21,111 bases of DNA from an uncultured Pseudomonadota bacterium (lineage in GTDB: Bacteria > Pseudomonadota > Alphaproteobacteria > Rs-D84). The DNA is taken from contig CAMVAB010000009.1 of assembly GCA_947165335.1 (NCBI GenBank), forward strand, positions 1 to 21,111, read 5' to 3'. The translations under genes and the position numbers were made by a program. Positions 1 through 5,616 of this stretch are shown one piece after another. Within the stretch, counting starts at the first letter, position 1. Every line of letters starts with the position of its first letter. Under the pieces are notes generated by a model, which was not told where the DNA came from, did no database searches, and saw only the letters and a list, made by a program, of their open reading frames with translations.

Positions 1-1
1 A

Positions 2-289
2 ATACCAGATAATTATTTTGTTGAACTTCAAGATGCATCTGATGCGATAAAAGAAATTCAAAAAGAATTAGGCAAAGATACAGAAAGATATAATAATGCC
101 GTTAATAAGGTTCGCAAATTATTTACTGCTAGTTTGGAACAAGAATCAAAAACACCAGAATATAAAAAAGCCAATATTGACACAAAAAGAAAGATCGCTA
201 ACAAACTGCATGCAGAAGCTTTAGATGCAGTAAAAGAAGAATATGGCTTGTCTGATAAAAAAAAGAAAAATAGATTGAAATTAAAATAA
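2..289 (+). CDS. C-terminal end of an unknown, probably virion-associated protein (partial)
   Basis: An open frame runs from the left edge to a TAA at 287-289 and gives 95 residues without any internal stop. The visible part is highly charged and predicted to be helical. It ends in a lysine-rich tail (KKKKNRLKLK), and codon use matches the neighbours. I do not recognise the family. Its place directly upstream of the tail fibre in the rightward structural block suggests the end of a large internal virion, tape-measure-like or tail protein, but this is inference from context only. The true start lies outside the window. Confidence 0.7.
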   Translation: MPDNYFVELQDASDAIKEIQKELGKDTERYNNAVNKVRKLFTASLEQESKTPEYKKANIDTKRKIANKLHAEALDAVKEEYGLSDKKKKNRLKLK

Positions 290-304
290 AGGTCGTGTTA
301 TATT
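275..304 (+). promoter_or_regulatory. Candidate sigma70-type promoter for the tail-fibre gene
   Basis: TTGAAA at 275-280 and TATATT at 299-304 are separated by 18 bp, just upstream of the tail-fibre ribosome binding site. The -35 box lies inside the last codons of the preceding gene. AT-rich DNA produces such matches by chance, so confidence is moderate. Confidence 0.35.
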
Positions 305-327
305 AAAAATAAATAAAAGGATTTAAT

Positions 328-2511
328 ATGTTCAAAGCCCAAAATTTTTGTCATGTTGCTTCTAATAACCGCAATAATGTAAAGGCAGGTATCTTCGTTT
401 ATCGCACAACTGACGATCTGGATACCGTTACTGCAAGCGGTTATTTTAATGGTGCTATTATAGATTTGAAACTGCATGATATTATCATTCATGAAAAAAT
501 AGATGCTTCTGATAACACAAAAGTTGAAAAAAATGTGTTGTGTGTTATAGAAAAAACACTGGAAAATGTAGGGACAACGGTAATCAAAAGCAAATGGGAA
601 GGCGATATTGAAGATGCTATTGATGCTTTACAAACATATGTTGATGCAACTTTTGTAAGAAAAGACGGAACATCTATCATGACCGCACCGTTGAAATTCT
701 CAGCAGGCTCAATGCGTGGTGCTGTTGGACCATACTTAAACGGCGTAAGCTTTTGGAAATTAGATGCACAAGGAAACATTACAAATATAGCAAATCTTAC
801 AGATAGTCAATTCTTACCTGTGACACCAAATTCAATAGACCTTGGTAGAACTTCAAACACATGGAAAGATGCTTATGTGGCACGTGTGATAACATCCGTA
901 TTAAATAACGGCTATGATATTGCTGTTCCAGTAACTAATAGTTCAGACACATTGGCATTAAAATCACAGGTTGATGATGCCGCAAATTCTGGCGAACAGT
1001 TATACACAACTGGTGTATGGTATGCGAAGATGTATTCTGCAACAGTAGTTCCGACAGGTGCTGAATATGATGGTAAAAACTATGCTGATTTCTCACAAGT
1101 AGATAATGATAATAATCCGATAGTTGTGATATACGAAGGACAATCTGGTTCTTGGGTTGAAATAGCAAGAATTACACCACCAACAAACCACGTTGCGTAT
1201 CTAACAATTACAAGTAAAATTTGGGATATTACAGAACAAACAGACCAACAGGGTGGCGAAGTATTGTGGTCTTACAATCAAAAAACATTTACACCGTATC
1301 CAAGAATTGTAAGTGTTTATGGGTTTGCAAACATAGATTTGAGCAACCTGACAGACACAGGCGCAAACATCGCTAACTGGTCATCAAATGTATCTAACTG
1401 TATTACAGAAATACCACAAGATATAAAACTGGAATTGAATAACGGCACATTGACACTTAAAGCTGGTTCAAAGGTTTATGTGCCAAACGGCAGTGGCAAT
1501 TTTGATATATATACTGAATCCATAGATAAAAACATTGACCTTGCCGTCGATGGGAAACGATTCATTTGTGTAAATGCAGACCATGGTGAATTAAATGCAC
1601 GACCGGTTCAAAATTCTGTATCGGGTGCTGGCGCAACAACCACCGCAGGTTTTGCATACAACACAACAACAAATCAAATTAGATTTTATAATGATAGCGG
1701 CGTAGACTCAGGATTTAAAGAGTCTTTTCCGATTGCTATTGTGACCGTATCTGGTGGAACAATCACAAGCATAGACCAAGTATTCAATGGCTTTGGCTAC
1801 ATCGGTTCAACAGTGTTTGCGTTGCCAGGTGTTAAATGTTTAATTCCAGATGGGAGAAACTCTGATGGGAGCCTTAAAAATATTGAATACACAATTCCTT
1901 CTGTAAAAACATATACGAGTAATGTGAACCAGTTGGGCAGATATTTGATTGGAAATGATGGGAACATATATTGGATTGCTGCTGAATCTGAATATTATGA
2001 ACAAGCCACAATGCCATTTACACCAGCGGCAGATAAATATGGTTTGTGGTATAATCCAGACACAAACATAATGTTGAGGAGCTGGAATAACGAACCTTGG
2101 ACAAAAGTTAGTTGGACAACTTTCGCTAAAGTTAATGGAAGTTCTAACAAAATCACATCGCTTAAACCAAAAACTGTATTTCGTGCAGCAGATTTGAACG
2201 ATACAGATTTTATCGCACATCAGGCGATGCCAAGTGCCACCTATTTAGATGTCACAGTAGGTTCAGCTGGAACTCAATATACGGCACCAGCTGATGGATA
2301 TTATTCTGTTCATGCTGTTTCTACGGCAAACAATGGATATATTGAATTAGTTTCAGATACAAAGCTGGAATTTGGTAATAGTGCTTCCGCACAAAATGGT
2401 GTTGTTTTAAGAACTTTTATTCCAGTAACAAAAGGCGAAATCATAAGGCTTTGGTATAATAATGTTACATTAGAACAATTCAGATTTTATTATGCTAATG
2501 GTGCAGTATAA
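328..2511 (+). CDS. Tail fibre / receptor-binding structural protein, 727 aa
   Basis: A Shine-Dalgarno AAAGGA lies 6 bases before the ATG. Residues 1-57 (FKAQNFCHVAS, then YRTTDDLDTV and ASGYFN) match a short N-terminal module I associate with tail or appendage proteins of gut phages. Around residue 172 there is the LGRTSNTWKDAYV pattern, a common tail-fibre motif (LG-S/T-x-x-W-x-D-x-Y). The middle is Thr/Asn/Gly-rich beta sequence, and the last ~90 residues (from ~638) look like a compact jelly-roll or C1q-like trimeric tip. No signal peptide or membrane segment is seen. It sits just before the lysis cassette, as tail fibres often do. The role in host binding is inferred; the structural assignment is fairly firm. 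Confidence 0.75.
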   Translation: MFKAQNFCHVASNNRNNVKAGIFVYRTTDDLDTVTASGYFNGAIIDLKLHDIIIHEKIDASDNTKVEKNVLCVIEKTLENVGTTVIKSKWEGDIEDAIDALQTYVDATFVRKDGTSIMTAPLKFSAGSMRGAVGPYLNGVSFWKLDAQGNITNIANLTDSQFLPVTPNSIDLGRTSNTWKDAYVARVITSVLNNGYDIAVPVTNSSDTLALKSQVDDAANSGEQLYTTGVWYAKMYSATVVPTGAEYDGKNYADFSQVDNDNNPIVVIYEGQSGSWVEIARITPPTNHVAYLTITSKIWDITEQTDQQGGEVLWSYNQKTFTPYPRIVSVYGFANIDLSNLTDTGANIANWSSNVSNCITEIPQDIKLELNNGTLTLKAGSKVYVPNGSGNFDIYTESIDKNIDLAVDGKRFICVNADHGELNARPVQNSVSGAGATTTAGFAYNTTTNQIRFYNDSGVDSGFKESFPIAIVTVSGGTITSIDQVFNGFGYIGSTVFALPGVKCLIPDGRNSDGSLKNIEYTIPSVKTYTSNVNQLGRYLIGNDGNIYWIAAESEYYEQATMPFTPAADKYGLWYNPDTNIMLRSWNNEPWTKVSWTTFAKVNGSSNKITSLKPKTVFRAADLNDTDFIAHQAMPSATYLDVTVGSAGTQYTAPADGYYSVHAVSTANNGYIELVSDTKLEFGNSASAQNGVVLRTFIPVTKGEIIRLWYNNVTLEQFRFYYANGAV

Positions 2512-2515
2512 AATA

Positions 2516-2523
2516 GGGGGGGG
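2516..2523 (+). repeat. G8 homopolymer in the holin ribosome binding site
   Basis: Eight consecutive G residues lie 6 bases before the holin ATG and act as its Shine-Dalgarno region. In an otherwise AT-rich sequence this run stands out. Slippage here would change the distance or strength of ribosome binding, but not the protein. Confidence 0.7.
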
Positions 2524-2529
2524 TATAAG

Positions 2530-2976
2530 ATGAGCAATTGGCATTTGTCAGAACATTTACATACAGATAATGCCATATATGCTTTATGGTCTGCAGGATG
2601 CGCTTTTTTTGCTTCTGTTGGTTGGTGGTTAGCGGCATGCGCTTTCTTTGTTTTTGCTGATTTTATCACTGGTTGTTGGGCAGCAAGAAAACGTGGAGAA
2701 ATGTGGTCGTCAACAAAGTTTCGTAATTCTATAAATAAATGTGGCGCATATATGTTTATAATAATTTGCGCGCGTATTTTTGAAAGCGTTTTGCCTTCAT
2801 TTGTTGAACCTGCTGAAATCACAAGATTATTTGCTGCATTTATAGTTGGTGTAGAGTTTTATAGTGTTCTAGAAAACTTCTATAAAGCAACAGGCATGAG
2901 AGTTTTTTATATTTTAACACAGATCACAAATAAAAAATTAAAAGAATATACTGGCGAAGGCGTAAAAGAAGAATGA
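2530..2976 (+). CDS. Holin, phage holin family 4-like, 148 aa
   Basis: The protein has hydrophobic stretches at about residues 14-47, 71-82 and 98-110. It carries the family signature of a D-x-x-T-G motif at the end of the second hydrophobic helix (ADFITGCWAARKRGE), a following S-S-T-K segment, and a late ‘VEFYSVLENF’ motif seen in the Bacteriophage_holin_4 group. The C-terminus is charged and cytoplasmic in type (KKLKEYTGEGVKEE). It would form inner-membrane lesions that time lysis. The stop overlaps the ATG of the next gene (ATGA), and spanin and endolysin candidates follow, which supports a lysis role. Confidence 0.8.
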   Translation: MSNWHLSEHLHTDNAIYALWSAGCAFFASVGWWLAACAFFVFADFITGCWAARKRGEMWSSTKFRNSINKCGAYMFIIICARIFESVLPSFVEPAEITRLFAAFIVGVEFYSVLENFYKATGMRVFYILTQITNKKLKEYTGEGVKEE

Positions 2977-3218
2977 AGTGCTGGAAGCAACTTTATAAAG
3001 CAGGTGTAATATTCGTTTGTCCGTATTGCTTGCGCAAACTGCCATTAGTAGAAGCCAGCAAAGAACATGAACCGCCAAAGTCAAGACAGAAAGAATTAGG
3101 TAAGTCCAAAGTTATTATTGTATGCAAAGAATGCAACAATGAGAAAGGCGCATTGACATTTGAAGAATACAAGGAATGGAAACGGCTAGAAGCTATAAGA
3201 AATGGGGTTATAAGATGA
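2973..3218 (+). CDS. Small HNH-type endonuclease, 81 aa
   Basis: Residues 16-19 (CPYC) and 51-54 (CKEC) form two CxxC pairs that would hold a structural zinc. Between them lies EHEPPKSR (residues 31-38), and after the second pair comes NNEKGALTFEEY, the typical N and final helix of a short HNH fold. The core is close to the minimum size for this family. It starts at an ATGA overlap with the holin and ends at another ATGA overlap with the spanin candidate, so it is translationally coupled inside the lysis cassette. It may be a selfish or packaging-related nuclease; the HNH fold is fairly sure, its job is not. Confidence 0.7.
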   Translation: MKCWKQLYKAGVIFVCPYCLRKLPLVEASKEHEPPKSRQKELGKSKVIIVCKECNNEKGALTFEEYKEWKRLEAIRNGVIR

Positions 3219-3550
3219 GCAAAGGAACAATAACGGCACTTATATTTGCAGCATGGTTTATCTTATTGACATGTGGGTGTGCTAAAACACCTGTAGAAAC
3301 AGCCACAGAAGCGAGTTTAAGTCAAGTTGATGCGATTGAACAACAAATAAAAAAAGATTGTCCTACGGTCAATTATGATAAAAAAATAGATGCTTTGCGT
3401 AATAGTATTAAAACACAATTGGCTACTTGCGAATCACAAATGGGCGAATTAAAAGAACGCAATAACACGTTGTGGGCAATTTTGATTGGTCTAGTAGCCG
3501 TAATCATAGCATTTAACTGGGCAAAGATAAAATCAAAGGTGTTCAAATGA
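3215..3550 (+). CDS. Candidate unimolecular spanin (u-spanin) or lipoprotein-like lysis protein, 111 aa
   Basis: I chose the ATG at 3215, which overlaps the HNH stop (ATGA) and yields a clear signal-type N-terminus; an upstream in-frame start at 3176 lies within the HNH gene. Residues 5-22 are hydrophobic and end in LLTCGC, an imperfect lipobox with Cys20 and Cys22 as candidates. Residues ~33-84 are polar and partly coiled-coil. Residues 85-103 form a second membrane segment, followed by a short basic tail. Lipoprotein N-terminus plus C-terminal membrane helix is the architecture of u-spanins, which link outer and inner membranes in lysis of Gram-negative hosts. Position between holin and endolysin fits. 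It could also be a two-membrane-segment protein of other function. Confidence 0.6.
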   Translation: MSKGTITALIFAAWFILLTCGCAKTPVETATEASLSQVDAIEQQIKKDCPTVNYDKKIDALRNSIKTQLATCESQMGELKERNNTLWAILIGLVAVIIAFNWAKIKSKVFK

Positions 3551-3933
3551 AATTTTCAATCGCAGAACTCTTAAACGCAGGACAGCATAAATGGAAAGAA
3601 AGCGAAGTTGATGCGGTCACAATGCGAAACTTGAAAGACCTGTGTGCCAAACTTAATAAATTAGGATTCGTGCCACCACGTGTTGCTACATCGTGTTTGC
3701 GATCATTAGCAGACCAAAAGAGAATAAACCCATCTGCCATGGGAAGTTCACATTTATATGGTGCAGCTGTTGACATTGCTGATGCTGATGGCAAACTAAA
3801 AAAATGGTGTATAGAAAACAAAGGAAAATTAGTTGAATGCGGTTTGTGGATGGAGTCGCCAGAATACACGAAATCGTGGTGTCATTTGTCTATTTATATG
3901 CCAAATAGTGGAAAAAGAATATTTATTCCTTGA
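3547..3933 (+). CDS. Endolysin, M15-family zinc peptidase, 128 aa
   Basis: The sequence SSHLYGAAVDIAD (from residue 67) is the M15 motif S-x-H-x-x-G-x-A-x-D, giving zinc ligands His69 and Asp76. WCHLS supplies the third ligand, His113, and Glu103 or Glu107 is the likely catalytic acid. Length is normal for a single-domain phage M15 endopeptidase such as L-alanyl-D-glutamate or D-Ala-D-Ala-type enzymes; the exact bond cut cannot be told. There is no signal peptide, so release depends on the holin. The ATG overlaps the stop of the spanin candidate (ATGA). Confidence 0.85.
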   Translation: MKFSIAELLNAGQHKWKESEVDAVTMRNLKDLCAKLNKLGFVPPRVATSCLRSLADQKRINPSAMGSSHLYGAAVDIADADGKLKKWCIENKGKLVECGLWMESPEYTKSWCHLSIYMPNSGKRIFIP

Positions 3934-3958
3934 AAAATATAACAAGTTGCTGTAATAT
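3930..3958 (+). promoter_or_regulatory. Candidate promoter for the HNH/AP2-like and DUF1064 genes
   Basis: TTGAAA at 3930-3935 and TAATAT at 3953-3958 are spaced by 17 bp in the 48-bp gap after the endolysin gene. This would give the two following genes transcription separate from the lysis operon. Confidence 0.5.
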
Positions 3959-3981
3959 ACAAATTATAAAAGGAGTATATT

Positions 3982-4554
3982 ATGCATACAGTAGAAACAA
4001 AAAAACTTTTATCTGAAATACATTTAGGAAATAGAAACAAACAATATAAAGATGGAAGAACCAAGTGGTTTTTATCGCACCCAGAAGAAAAACGTTTGTA
4101 TCAAACTTGGATTGGTATTAGGCGTAGAGCAGGCGGAAATAGGTTTAAGAACACGCCAGAAGACCGACACGCAAAAATATATGCACATTTAACGGTTGAT
4201 CCTAAATGGAATGATTGGTTGGTTTTTTATGATTGGGCAAAAAACAATGGTTGGAAACCAGGTCTAACTATTGACCGAATAGACAACAATGAAGGTTATA
4301 GTCCTAAAAATTGTAGGTGGGTAAGCAAGAAAGAGAACAATAGAAACAGAAGATGTGTAGTTTATTATGATTGGCGTGGGGAAAAACTAACGTTAGGACA
4401 GATTGCAGAAAAAGAAGGTTTTAATGAAAGAGATATAGAAAGAGCAAGGAATAGAATAAAAAAATATAATTATTCTGTTCTTGATGCTTTTTATAAAAAA
4501 AACCGAAATCAAAGTTATGCACCAGCATCATTTAATCGTGTTTTTAAACCGTAG
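3982..4554 (+). CDS. HNH/AP2-like homing-endonuclease-type DNA-binding protein, 190 aa
   Basis: The start has a strong AGGAG site 8 bases upstream. The core around residues 72-124 holds the DWAKNNGWKPGLTIDRID and GYSPKNCRWVSKKENNRNR blocks, a pattern common to phage HNH and AP2-containing homing-endonuclease relatives (x-D-R-I-D-N-N, N-C-R-W, N-N-x-x-R). Residues ~130-180 (GEKLTLGQIAEKEGF) look like a small helix-turn-helix of the NUMOD kind. It probably binds and cuts DNA near an intron-less target, and so may be a selfish insertion. Its own promoter and its place after the lysis cassette agree with a moron-like cargo gene. Confidence 0.65.
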   Translation: MHTVETKKLLSEIHLGNRNKQYKDGRTKWFLSHPEEKRLYQTWIGIRRRAGGNRFKNTPEDRHAKIYAHLTVDPKWNDWLVFYDWAKNNGWKPGLTIDRIDNNEGYSPKNCRWVSKKENNRNRRCVVYYDWRGEKLTLGQIAEKEGFNERDIERARNRIKKYNYSVLDAFYKKNRNQSYAPASFNRVFKP

Positions 4555-4563
4555 GGGGTTAAT

Positions 4564-4950
4564 ATGCGTTTTATAAGCATGTCATCAAAAAGTTTTAGGT
4601 CTATGAAAAAAACTACAAACAAATATCATGCACAAAAAACAATTGTGAACAATGTTGTTTATGATAGTAAAAAAGAAAGCAAACGTGCTTTAGAATTAGA
4701 ATATCTAGAACGAATCGGACAGATAAAAGATTTGCAAAAACAGGTGCGTTTTATTTTGCAGGAAGATTATGTAAATAACGAAGGTAAAAAGATTCGCCCT
4801 GTGTCTTATATTGCTGATTATGTTTATAGTCAGAACGGTCAAAAGATTGTAGAAGATTGCAAATCTCCTGCCACTAGAACTCCAGTATATTTGCTGAAAA
4901 AGAAAATATTCATGTATAAATATCCAGAATATAAGTTTGTTGAATCATAA
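4564..4950 (+). CDS. DUF1064-family PD-(D/E)XK nuclease, 128 aa
   Basis: The sequence follows the DUF1064 pattern: KYHAQKTIVN, then YDSKKESKRALELE (Glu38 acid), a Q-x-x-F strand, YIADYVY (Asp85) and VEDCK (Asp98, Lys100). These residues make a PD-(D/E)XK nuclease active site. Phage members are small DNA nucleases, proposed to act as resolvase-like or nicking enzymes in recombination or packaging. A GGGGG ribosome binding site precedes the ATG; Met6 is a possible alternative start. It follows the HNH/AP2-like gene by 9 bp and ends two bases before an intrinsic terminator, so it is the last gene of the rightward unit. Confidence 0.75.
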   Translation: MRFISMSSKSFRSMKKTTNKYHAQKTIVNNVVYDSKKESKRALELEYLERIGQIKDLQKQVRFILQEDYVNNEGKKIRPVSYIADYVYSQNGQKIVEDCKSPATRTPVYLLKKKIFMYKYPEYKFVES

Positions 4951-4974
4951 ACCCCTAGCGAACTAGGGGTTTTT
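4949..4974 (+). terminator. Intrinsic terminator of the rightward unit
   Basis: A perfect 10-bp stem (AAACCCCTAG with CTAGGGGTTT) closes a CGAA tetraloop and runs into TTTTT. It starts at the DUF1064 stop codon. The opposite strand lacks a good U tract after the stem, so it should act mainly on rightward transcripts. Confidence 0.9.
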
Positions 4975-4989
4975 ACTAAAGGAGAGAGA

Positions 4990-5106
4990 ATGAAAAACAT
5001 CACTTTGCTAGTGCTGCGTTCATATAAAATATATGACTACTTTTTTAAAAAATCAAGAAAAAAATACCCCCACAATTGCAGGGGTATTAGCAGTTATATT
5101 AGTTAG
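4990..5106 (+). CDS. Doubtful small ORF, 38 aa
   Basis: An ATG with a good GGAGAGAG site begins 16 bases after the rightward terminator and encodes MKNITLLVLRSYKIYDYFF followed by a basic, then Cys/Ser/Tyr-containing end. The frame runs through the leftward terminator hairpin and is antisense to the candidate small RNA. Since it lies beyond a strong terminator, its expression would depend on read-through. It has no convincing family. Confidence 0.25.
   Translation: MKNITLLVLRSYKIYDYFFKKSRKKYPHNCRGISSYIS
5058..5088 (-). terminator. Intrinsic terminator of the leftward unit
   Basis: Read on the - strand, AATACCCC pairs with GGGGTATT across a 10-nt loop and is followed directly by a run of seven T (5064-5058). 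It faces the + strand terminator across about 84 bp, as expected where two transcription units converge. Confidence 0.85.
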
Positions 5107-5108
5107 GT
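5059..5108 (-). ncRNA. Candidate ~50-nt small RNA
   Basis: A near-consensus leftward promoter (5115-5143) would start RNA near 5108, and the leftward terminator would end it near 5059. The RNA would be a ~20-nt single-stranded A/U-rich head followed by the terminator hairpin. No coding frame of useful size lies within it. The unit is inferred from promoter and terminator only. Confidence 0.35.
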
Positions 5109-5133
5109 ATAAATAATATAGTGCATTTATACT
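5107..5133. repeat. Inverted repeat in the convergent region
   Basis: GTATAAAT (5107-5114) and ATTTATAC (5125-5132) form a perfect 8-bp stem around a 10-nt loop, and can extend with one bulge to pair GTTAG (5102-5106) with CTAAC. The arms overlap the spacer and -10 of the leftward promoter, so the repeat could be an operator as well as a hairpin. Confidence 0.5.
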
Positions 5134-5143
5134 AACTTGTCAA
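5115..5143 (-). promoter_or_regulatory. Near-consensus sigma70 promoter facing the leftward terminator
   Basis: On the - strand TTGACA (5143-5138) is followed after exactly 17 bp by TATATT (5120-5115). No gene is found downstream on that strand before the terminator at 5058-5088, which is why a small RNA is suggested. Confidence 0.5.
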
Positions 5144-5149
5144 GGGTTC

Positions 5150-5185
5150 TTATTTCTTTTTTCCTTTTTTCTTTCCGCAAGGCAT
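5150..5185 (-). CDS. Tiny lysine-rich peptide gene, 11 aa (MPCGKKKGKKK)
   Basis: An AAGGAG site lies 6 bases before an ATG that opens a frame of only 11 codons, MPCGKKKGKKK, ending in TAA. The gene follows the stop of the 52-aa gene by 10 bp and is last in the leftward array. Such short basic peptides could bind nucleic acid or the virion, but no function can be assigned. The strong ribosome binding site and operon position are the only support, so it may also be a chance frame. Confidence 0.45.
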   Translation of the reverse strand: MPCGKKKGKKK

Positions 5186-5195
5186 CTTTTTCTCC

Positions 5196-5354
5196 TTATT
5201 TTACTTTTTTAAGATTAGGGTTTTTTCTTTTAGCAGATGCAGAAGCATTGCGTGATGCTGATGCTAGTATTGCGCCTGCCGCTTTCATAGACACCCCTTC
5301 TTTGCGTGCTATTTGTTTCTGAACAGCTTTAAAGCCCGGATGTTTTGTAGCCAT
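5196..5354 (-). CDS. Small basic Ala/Lys-rich protein, 52 aa
   Basis: The ATG at 5354 is preceded by AAGGAGTAAAAT, a strong ribosome binding site. The protein starts MATKHPGFKAVQKQIARKEG, continues with an Ala/Ser-rich helix (KAAGAILASASRNASASAKRK) and ends in a lysine-rich tail. It is basic, has no cysteine and no membrane segment. Short proteins of this style occur among late genes of tailed phages and may be DNA-bound or virion-associated, but I know no defined function. It follows the 79-aa gene and shares a nearly identical translation start region with it. Confidence 0.7.
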   Translation of the reverse strand: MATKHPGFKAVQKQIARKEGVSMKAAGAILASASRNASASAKRKNPNLKKVK

Positions 5355-5366
5355 ATTTTACTCCTT

Positions 5367-5606
5367 TTATATTCTTGTTTTGATCCACAGTATTAAATCG
5401 TTTTGTTTTTTGTAGGTTATTTCATTTGCAGCAATACCTATTTGTGGTCTATCTTTTGAAATCATAAATTCGCATTTACCTTTGACTTTAATCAAATAGG
5501 TTTTCCCGTTTTTGAATTTTTGTCCGGTTTCTTCTTCAAAGTTTTTCCATAAACCGCTGGTTCTTATAATCACAGGTTCTGCTGATTTTTCTTGTGTTTT
5601 TGCCAT
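5367..5606 (-). CDS. Hypothetical protein, 79 aa
   Basis: The start has AAGGAG 6 bases upstream, overlapping the stop of the 1036-aa tail gene, which couples the two. The protein is soluble and mixed alpha/beta, with a basic middle (KNGKTYLIKVKGKCEFMISKDRPQ is split over residues ~33-56) and a hydrophobic end (LILWIKTRI). No motif of a known family is seen. Position after the tail gene suggests a minor virion or assembly role. It is real by spacing, ribosome binding site and coding character. Confidence 0.65.
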   Translation of the reverse strand: MAKTQEKSAEPVIIRTSGLWKNFEEETGQKFKNGKTYLIKVKGKCEFMISKDRPQIGIAANEITYKKQNDLILWIKTRI

Positions 5607-5616
5607 ATTTTACTCC

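Noticed and set aside
4990..5106. Resemblance of the 38-aa ORF to the N-terminus of YidD-type proteins
   Set aside because: Only scattered Leu/Arg/Tyr/Cys positions agree; the key cysteine-rich PTC motif is missing and the ORF crosses a terminator.
5137..5322. A 61-aa + strand frame in the convergent region
   Set aside because: It is the antisense of the 52-aa and 11-aa genes, hydrophobic by complement of lysine codons, without ribosome binding site.
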